64,000 nucleotides of DNA from Proteromonas lacertae (Eukaryota > Sar > Bigyra > Opalinata > Proteromonadidae). Of this stretch, positions 57,841 to 64,000 are shown one piece after another (position 1 is the first letter of the stretch; each line of letters begins with the position of its first letter). Location: positions 1-64,000 of the forward strand of contig NGBS01000893.1 in assembly GCA_002245135.1 (NCBI GenBank), given 5' to 3'. Both the position numbers and the translations under genes were made by a program. Below the pieces are notes generated by a model. That model was not told the DNA's origin. It ran no database searches and saw only the letters and a program-made list of their open reading frames with translations.

Positions 57841-59044
57841 ATGAGTGTATGTAATGAAATATTATATTTAGAGATACAGAGTAATAGAGACAAACATAAC
57901 ACATTATATAGACTCAGTAGAATATGCTAGAGAAAAAGTGAGATTGTTTTCAAGTTTAGCTGTTGTATCATAATTATTCTATTCATTTTAGGGAATATCA
58001 GTAGAGTATCATTTAATGTCAGTTATTTGGATTTATGCTTCACCTTTAATGGAAGGAAAATACTATGTTGACATATTAGCTGAACCTTTAAAACTACAGT
58101 ATTCATGGATTACAGCAATTGTTTATTGTCTTCTATCGTTATTTCCAGGTTTATTCACAAAAGTCTTTTCAGAGACAGAAACGATCAAAATATTCAATTG
58201 GTCTATTGGATTCAGTATATTTGCCATATTATTCAATCTTGACCAATTTAGAAGTCATTTCAATCGTAAAGATACAGATGATGTTTTTGTGATTGTTTCA
58301 CAAGTACAATGTGTGTTAATAGCTGTCATTTATTTCTTATGCATATTTTTCGTGTATTCACTTAGAAAATTATTCGTTCAATTATATAAACAAGATGAAA
58401 AAGGATTTACAGATTTAGAATCATTATCATTAAAAAAGAACAAACAACAACAGAAATTCCGTCCTGTTACCCATTCAAAATTAGCGAAATATTCTGCAAC
58501 AGTAGCACCACAATTATCCAATTATAGTAATGGTATTAATAATGATGAAAATGATGATGATAAAGTAATGAATCATCTACCAAAGCGAAAACCACCATTA
58601 CTGAATAGACCAAAACCTCCACCATTACAAATATCTCATTTAAATACAAAACCATCTTCTATATTCTCTAGTAGATATGATAATGTACTTGATACTAGTA
58701 GATCTTTACTGTTAAACAGAGAAGAAAGCAATGCAAGTGCTTTACCATTATTTGCACCTTTAACTCCACTAACAAGAGAGAATACTTCTGTTTATAATAA
58801 TGATTATAACAGTAATACTTACTTTGTGAATTCTTCTACTACTTCATTCACTGATTCTCCAAGAGTTAATAATAATAATAATAATGGAGGAGGATTGTAT
58901 AGTTCATATAAGAAAACTCCATTTATTACAAATAATCATAAATCTACACCAATATATAAATCTGGTTTGAAATATAAGAAGACTGGATTGTCTAAAGTGA
59001 AATATAGTGTAGTTCCTGATAGTGAAAATGATTCTAATATTTAA
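57841..59044 (+). CDS. Unknown four-helix membrane protein with low-complexity tail
   Basis: Exons 57841-57880, 57912-57964 and 57992-59044 (introns 31 and 27 nt) give 381 residues. The N-terminal 165 residues have about four hydrophobic helices (the first around GISVEYHLMSVIWIYA). The rest is Asn/Ser/Pro/Lys-rich, probably cytosolic and disordered. No family is recognised. The start depends on the two introns; without them only 343 residues from 58016 are open. Confidence 0.65.
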
Positions 59045-59138
59045 TTTAAGAAATTCATTTGTTGTTTTTGAAAAATAAAAATAAAAAAAAATATTCATTA
59101 ATAAATAAATAATTATCTTAATAACAAATTATACAATT

Positions 59139-60210
59139 TTACATATAAGCAGCTTGTTTATTACATGAAATACCATAATACCCTTCAAAACAAGCACATA
59201 AACCAGTACTAAAATCACATATACCTTTACCACTACATACTAAAGGATCAACACCATTATTCTCTACTATAATTCCATTAATTGTATCTGTATTAGAGTT
59301 TACCATACCATGATAACCAGGAAGATGAGTGGTAGTAGTTTTAAACTTATCATCAGTTGTTAGTTTAGTATTATCTAATATTTGTATTTGTGGTTGTTTT
59401 CCAGTTTGATGCGGTCCAAATTTCACTGAAATTATTGTATATGTTCCATCTGTAGATGATGATGTTATTTCACTTATATCAATTGTTCCTGTTGGGAATT
59501 TATATAATTCATTCTTCCATTGTTCTTTATCTGTTATGTCTTTGATTAAATCACTATACCAAAATCTACCATAAGGATCTTCATATTCTAAATAAGCCTT
59601 TCTACCTACACTTGCTACTGGAATTTTGAAGATTTGTGTTGATTGAGTAGGTTCATCACAATCACTTGTAGATGTATAACCAACAGGACATTTACGTTGA
59701 CTACAATCATATCCTGTCCATTCAGCATCACATACACAAGCAAAACTTTGATCTTTATCCCAATAATCATAATCAGCATCTGTTGTAGGATCGTAATTAT
59801 ATTGCTTAAATAATTGATTTTCTCCTATTTTCATTAGATTTACAGCTGTACAAACACCATGAGAATTACAATTGTTTGGACAACTCTGACGTTGACATGC
59901 TGTTCCTTCATAACCTCGAAAACAATCGCAGATTCCATTCTCTCTATTACATTTACCTTGTCCACTACATTCTAAGAAAGATCTTTCTTCTTTTCTCAGC
60001 TTTCCATTTGGATCGGTAAATGGATGATCATATGGACATGTTCCTATATCTTATTATTTATAAAAACATACTCTGTGAACAATCAGCTCCTTTCCATCCT
60101 ATAAAACATAAGCATTTACCATTAGAGCATGTTCCATGTTTTGTACAAAAATTTGGGCATATTGCTCCTTCTACTATGAGAAAAATGAAAAACAAAACAA
60201 TCAAAATCAT
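59139..60210 (-). CDS. Secreted EGF-repeat protein
   Basis: Exons 60210-60072 and 60043-59139 (28-nt intron) give 347 residues. A signal peptide (MILIVLFFIFLIVEG) is followed by several EGF-like modules with C-x-C-x2-G-W/Y-x-G-x2-C endings (CLCFIGWKGADC, CDCFRGYEGTAC, CVCDAEWTGYDC, CACFEGYYGISC). Before the last EGF module lies a beta-rich insert beginning AYLEYEDPYGRFWYSD. Likely an extracellular or surface protein. There is no membrane anchor at the C-terminus. Such EGF plus beta-insert proteins are common in stramenopiles, from general knowledge. Confidence 0.75.
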
Positions 60211-60284
60211 GAAACGAATAAATTTTTGAATAATAAAAAACAGCGAAATAAACAGTATAATAAGTCATCAACAATATATTAAAT

Positions 60285-61798
60285 TTAGAATGTCAACCAA
60301 TTCAATTTACCTTCAATTATTTCACATTGAACAACACCATTTGTACCATAATCCTCACCATCAACCATCAAACAACTACCATTATGCTCTAACCTAAATG
60401 CTTTCGTATAAATTACATCACATACATCTTTAAATCTTGTTAAATCAGATACATCACTCTTTCTATCAATAATCTTACTAAACATATATAATAACTTCAA
60501 TCTATTCAACTCCTTAGCATATAAAATGCATATTCTTCCTGTATTAATATCCATTTTATTGTCAATCTTCATTTCTTGGTTAAAATTTGAACAAATCACT
60601 ATTATTGCACCAATAAATTTACCTTTCACTTTAACCCAATTATCTGGTACTTTATCTTCCAATTTAGGACAATAATGGCCATTTTTGTCTAAGCCAAATT
60701 CTTCTTCTTCTTCTTCTTCTGGTAAATACGATAAAACACCTTCATGCATTTCTTTTGTTACAATTTCAAGCAAAGCTTGGATTATAAACCTTATTTTACC
60801 TAGACATCTGAATCTATTACCTCTAGTTAATATATTACTTGCTATTCCCCAATATAATTGACAATTAGCATAAATTGTATTATTCTTATCATTAATAGTA
60901 CATTTTATTAAATCCTTTGACTTATATTTTCCTTTTAAACAGTATAATACCGAATTACTCAATTCATAAGGTAAATCATTAATTGTGCAAATTGTACAAG
61001 CTACTGCACATCCACTGCCTCCCATCAAACTTCCCATTGGAATTGTTCTACATATTTCTTTATAATCTGATCTTTGCATTAGTCCTTATATGTGAATTAA
61101 AGAAATTCTAATTCTAATTCGTAATTAAATAAAGGATATGTTTAAAAACTCATGAACTATTCCATCTCCACCACAATATATTATTTCATTATATTTGGCT
61201 TTATCAAAATCTTCTCTAGCATATTTAATCATATGTTGAGCATATTCACTTTGAATTATATCATAATCTAAGACGAGCTTTATCAAACAATGACTTAATT
61301 TCATTCATAAACAACTGCATAGTGTGACCTGTTCCTGAAACTGGATTAATCACCAACAAAATCTTTCGCTTTATTTCATTATACTTTATATCTCTCTCTA
61401 ATGTCATTTTTAATAACTTATTCACTATATTTTCAGTTTCATTGAAGAGATTTGGTTCTTTATCTTGATCGAGGAAAATGTCGTAGAATTGGTACGTTCT
61501 ACTCTTTGATATACAATGACTCTCATAAGGGTAGCTATAAAAATAGAGTAATATATTGAGATACTAGTGTATTCTAATAATATTCTGTGTTGAAGCGTTC
61601 TTAATTAGCTCGATATTAAAAATATCGAAAAATGGTATTTCTAATACATCTTTTTCACTAGTACATATCGATAATGTAGATGATGTACAACTTATTCCCT
61701 ATATAAAGAATTATATATTTATATGGATAGTATACAATCTCTTTACCTTCGTAAGCAGTAGAATCTAGATATTCTAATATCGAAACAGGAGAAGGCAT
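60285..61798 (-). CDS. SPHK: Sphingosine (long-chain base) kinase, with a one-base frame problem
   Basis: Exons 61798-61736, 61698-61565, 61534-61140 and 61085-60285 give about 463 residues if one base near 61272 is disregarded. Landmarks are KILLVINPVSGTGH (nucleotide-binding start), CGGDGIVHEFLN, MGGSGCAVAC (where GSGNA is usual), the conserved YWGIASNILTRG...RCLGKIRF...SYLP, and a C-terminal DGE (VDGEDYG). It phosphorylates sphingoid bases with ATP. Introns 1 and 2 are GT-AG (37 and 30 nt). Intron 3 is an AT-AA intron of U12 type. The frame change at CGTCTTAGATTA (minus strand) could be an error, a lesion, or +1 frameshifting. Confidence 0.85.
61086..61139 (-). other. U12-type AT-AA intron in sphingosine kinase
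   Basis: On the minus strand the intron starts ATATCCTTT, a perfect U12 AT-AC-class 5' site, has TTCTTTAAT 10 nt before its end, and ends TAA. Joining CATGAGTTTTTAAAC to GGACTAATG gives VHEFLN-GLMQRSD, the conserved kinase sequence. No GT-AG pair does this. Confidence 0.8.
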
Positions 61799-62340
61799 TG
61801 AAATAAACACAAAATACAAATTACAACACCCTTTTGAATTTTGCCTATTTATGGATGGAATTACTTTTTGAGAGAGAAATGAATATATGTAAGTTATGGA
61901 GAAGAATGCATGATATCATGTAATAACAAGAAAATAGATGATTGTTATAGACCATGCTGAGAATAGTGAAATGAATAAAAGTATTCATTAAATATGTGAA
62001 CTAGTTAATAATAACATTCAATTTGACGTTACTAAAACATTAACAACAATAATTTTGTGTGTATACATTGAACCATAATATTATAAATTTTAGAACAATT
62101 TAACACTATAAGAAAAAACTATTATTCCTAATTTATTTGTGCATTCCAACAGATACTTCTGGGATATGAATTAATTCATAATTCTGTCTAAATAAAAGTC
62201 ATTACAAAAAAGTAATCCTTTCTTTTAATACTTCAATATACTTGAAATGTGATATTCTACAAAATAAAAGGAATTTTATCCTTAAAAGATCAAAATTTCA
62301 CAAGAAAAAGACAAAAATTTAAAAAGTTTGGCTTGAAGAT
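61799..62340. other. Intergenic stretch between sphingosine kinase and KH genes
   Basis: Divergent gene starts flank about 540 bp of AT-rich DNA without a credible ORF or RNA gene. Presumably contains both promoters. Confidence 0.4.
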
Positions 62341-63664
62341 ATGGTATAAACTTTTGTTATTTTCTCTAGGAATATGATGATTTTGACCCTGAAAAAAGGC
62401 CTGGTGATGATTTAGATAGAGATGATACGAAGAGAATAAGAGGAGGTTTCTCAATAAAATTTTTAGTGTCAGATAACGAAGCAGGCAATATTATAGGAAG
62501 AGGAGGTTCTAAATATCATTTTTTAAATTATTGATTCAATGTTCTTTAATATATTTAATGTTAAAGATTTTCAATCAAAAACAAACACATTTGTTCAAAT
62601 ATCAACTAATAAAAACCATTTTCCAGGTACACATGACAGAATAGGAAGAATAGAAGGAGAATATGAAGATGTAAGAGATTGTTTGAGTATGATTTTTGAA
62701 GCTATCAAAAAAGATACAAGAGGTCCACCGCAAATAATGGTATTAATAATACCAGAAGCAGCATGTGGTGTCATTCTAGGAAAGAAAGGTCAAAGAATTC
62801 GAGATATAGTTTCAGATTCAGGTGCAAATATAAAAATCTTAACAGACGAAGCAATCCCTGGTTTACCCGAACGTAAATTATCAATACAAGGCAATTTAGT
62901 GGAAAGAAACACAGCAGTAAAAATGATATTAGATTATATGTTAGAAAATCCAATCTATTATACATACGAAATTCAAGGTATAGAATATCCACCTGAACTT
63001 TACAATATACCACCAGTTGGTAGAAGAGATAGAAATAATAATAATAATAATAATAATAACTATGGCTATGATCGATATGAAGGTATGAATAATAATGGAT
63101 ATTATGATTCAAGATCACCACCACCACCTTTTGGATATGATCAATATTACAACAACAACAACAACAATAGAGGTCCACCACCACCACCACCACCTCCACC
63201 AATGGGTTATTATTCTAATCAATCGATGAATTCAACTCCTCCTCCACCACCACCTCCACTACCATTACAAATGCAACAACAACAACAACCAATTCAACAA
63301 CCTGGAATTCCTCCTGTTGTAGGAACGCCATTGACTTTGCCAAAGGAAGTAGCATTGATGTTGGATAGTAATATTACGAGTGATATTATTGATTATGTCA
63401 GAGTATATATGTGTATATAATTGAATAGAAATATAGTAATGCTGAACTCATATTTGATCCTAATGTAAATATGTCTATCCCTGATAAGTTAGTTACATTA
63501 AAAGGTAATACTTTGAGTGTAGATTTAGCATTTTCGATGTTATCCAGAAGATTAAAACCTAAACGTATATATTAGTATTTATCTATATATTAGCACAAGA
63601 ACCTAACCAGTATCCACAAGATATTCCTAGAAATACTTCTCCAATGAGGCAATATGTTAACTAA
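62341..63664 (+). CDS. KH-domain RNA-binding protein (PCBP/hnRNP K-like)
   Basis: Exons 62341-62343 (the ATG alone), 62370-62512, 62559-63402, 63429-63564 and 63594-63664 sum to 1197 nt (398 residues). KH1 has IIGRGGS and, after the intron, VKDFQSKTNTFVQIS. KH2 has VILGKKGQRIRDIVSDSGANIKIL. A Gly/Pro/Gln/Asn-rich low-complexity region follows, and then a short C-terminal segment. It probably binds C-rich or U-rich RNA and acts in splicing, stability or translation. GT-AG introns are 26, 26 and 29 nt; intron 2 (62513-62558) is AT-AA. Confidence 0.85.
62513..62558 (+). other. U12-type AT-AA intron inside the KH1 domain
   Basis: Begins ATATCATTT, has TTCTTTAAT 8 nt before its end, and ends TTTAA; 46 nt. 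Splicing restores correct KH spacing (GRGGS-N-V-K-D-F-Q) and makes the whole gene a multiple of three. The best GT-AG alternative (62505 to 62565) drops residues from the GxxG helix. Confidence 0.72.
63035..63058. repeat. (AAT)n codon repeat in the KH gene
   Basis: Encodes an Asn run in the low-complexity linker after KH2; further Pro and Gln codon repeats follow to about 63300. Confidence 0.7.
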
Positions 63665-64000
63665 CACATTTTTCGTAATTTCGTTTTTTAAAATAAGTCA
63701 ATTATTCAACAATCTTTTTTAAAAAACAATAATGAAAATCAGAACAACACAATTTATCTAAACAATAAATAATTCATATTATAAATAATCAAATTTATAT
63801 TCATTGTTGTTTCAAATGGGTTTGAAAATAAGAAAATATAGAAAATATAAGGTTTATTAGTGTTAAAATCAACAAAACAATTAAGCCTCGATTTGAAAGA
63901 TAACAGAACTTATTAAGTTATCAATTAGTCTCGGCTTTTATCAAGAGTGATAGATTTTTAAATTTTAATTTTTTGATAATGGCTTCTCAGGTTTTGACAT
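63665..64000. other. Right-edge stretch with a possible hairpin
   Basis: No gene is recognised. At about 63882-63937, AAGCC and GGCTT enclose a GATAAC/GTTATC pair, which can fold as a stem. It could be an RNA structure or chance. A short ATG-initiated frame at the very edge on the minus strand is too short to call. Confidence 0.3.

Noticed and set aside
61585-61640. Short inverted repeat (GCTCGATATT.../AATATCGA) as a regulatory hairpin
   Set aside because: Lies within a sphingosine kinase exon and is explained by coding sequence.
62771-63202. Minus-strand 143-aa ORF opposite the KH gene
   Set aside because: Shadow of the KH coding sequence; its poly-Tyr and poly-Val runs mirror Asn and Pro codon repeats.
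1-64000. tRNA, rRNA or CRISPR features
   Set aside because: No cloverleaf with tRNA box motifs, no rRNA-like stretch and no regularly spaced repeat-spacer array was seen on either strand.

Overview
The window is nuclear DNA of an AT-rich microbial eukaryote. Host genes use the standard stop codons and carry many exceptionally short AT-rich GT-AG introns, most of them 25-42 nt. The lineage cannot be fixed from the sequence. A secreted EGF protein with a beta-rich 'EYEDPYGRFW' insert recalls proteins common in stramenopiles, but this is only a hint.

Region 1 (1-13456) is a Polinton/Maverick-type element, cut by the left window edge. It has an intact protein-primed family B DNA polymerase (1627 codons), an intact retroviral-type integrase and an intact adenovirus-like cysteine protease. 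Three further uninterrupted ORFs have no recognised function. The block at 1-4300, where capsid and other late genes would be expected, is broken by many frameshifts. The right end carries a long hairpin, G-rich repeats and a GC-rich direct repeat.

Region 2 (13457-48446) is a tandem array: a truncated copy, then two almost identical units of 17,044 bp and 17,062 bp. Each unit has three parts, from left to right. First is a second, degraded Polinton-like element: zinc-ribbon protein, membrane protein, a coiled-coil gene split by a 980-bp inverted-repeat transposon, an intact integrase, a basic-tailed protein that may have an OB fold, and a polymerase gene lacking its catalytic half. Second is a five-exon gene of about 2000 codons with two Crinkler/RHS-type NTPase modules. 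Third is the 3' end of RPC2, the second-largest subunit of RNA polymerase III. Repeat junctions lie inside RPC2 coding sequence. The only full RPC2 gene is at the right end of the array.

Region 3 (about 47450-64000) is ordinary compact host sequence: RPC2, a ZNRD2/SSSCA1-like zinc-ribbon protein, an NCLX-type cation/Ca2+ exchanger, importin-11, a four-helix membrane protein, a secreted EGF protein, sphingosine kinase and a KH-domain RNA-binding protein. My exon models add up to whole numbers of codons for every gene except sphingosine kinase, which has one extra base.

Three points stand out. (1) Apparent U12-type introns beginning ATATC, with a shared TTCTTTAAT branch-like motif; two of them end in AA rather than AC or AG. 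(2) The double-module Crinkler-like gene amplified together with Polinton remnants and a piece of RPC2. (3) The contrast in the first Polinton between intact replication and integration genes and a shattered late-gene block.
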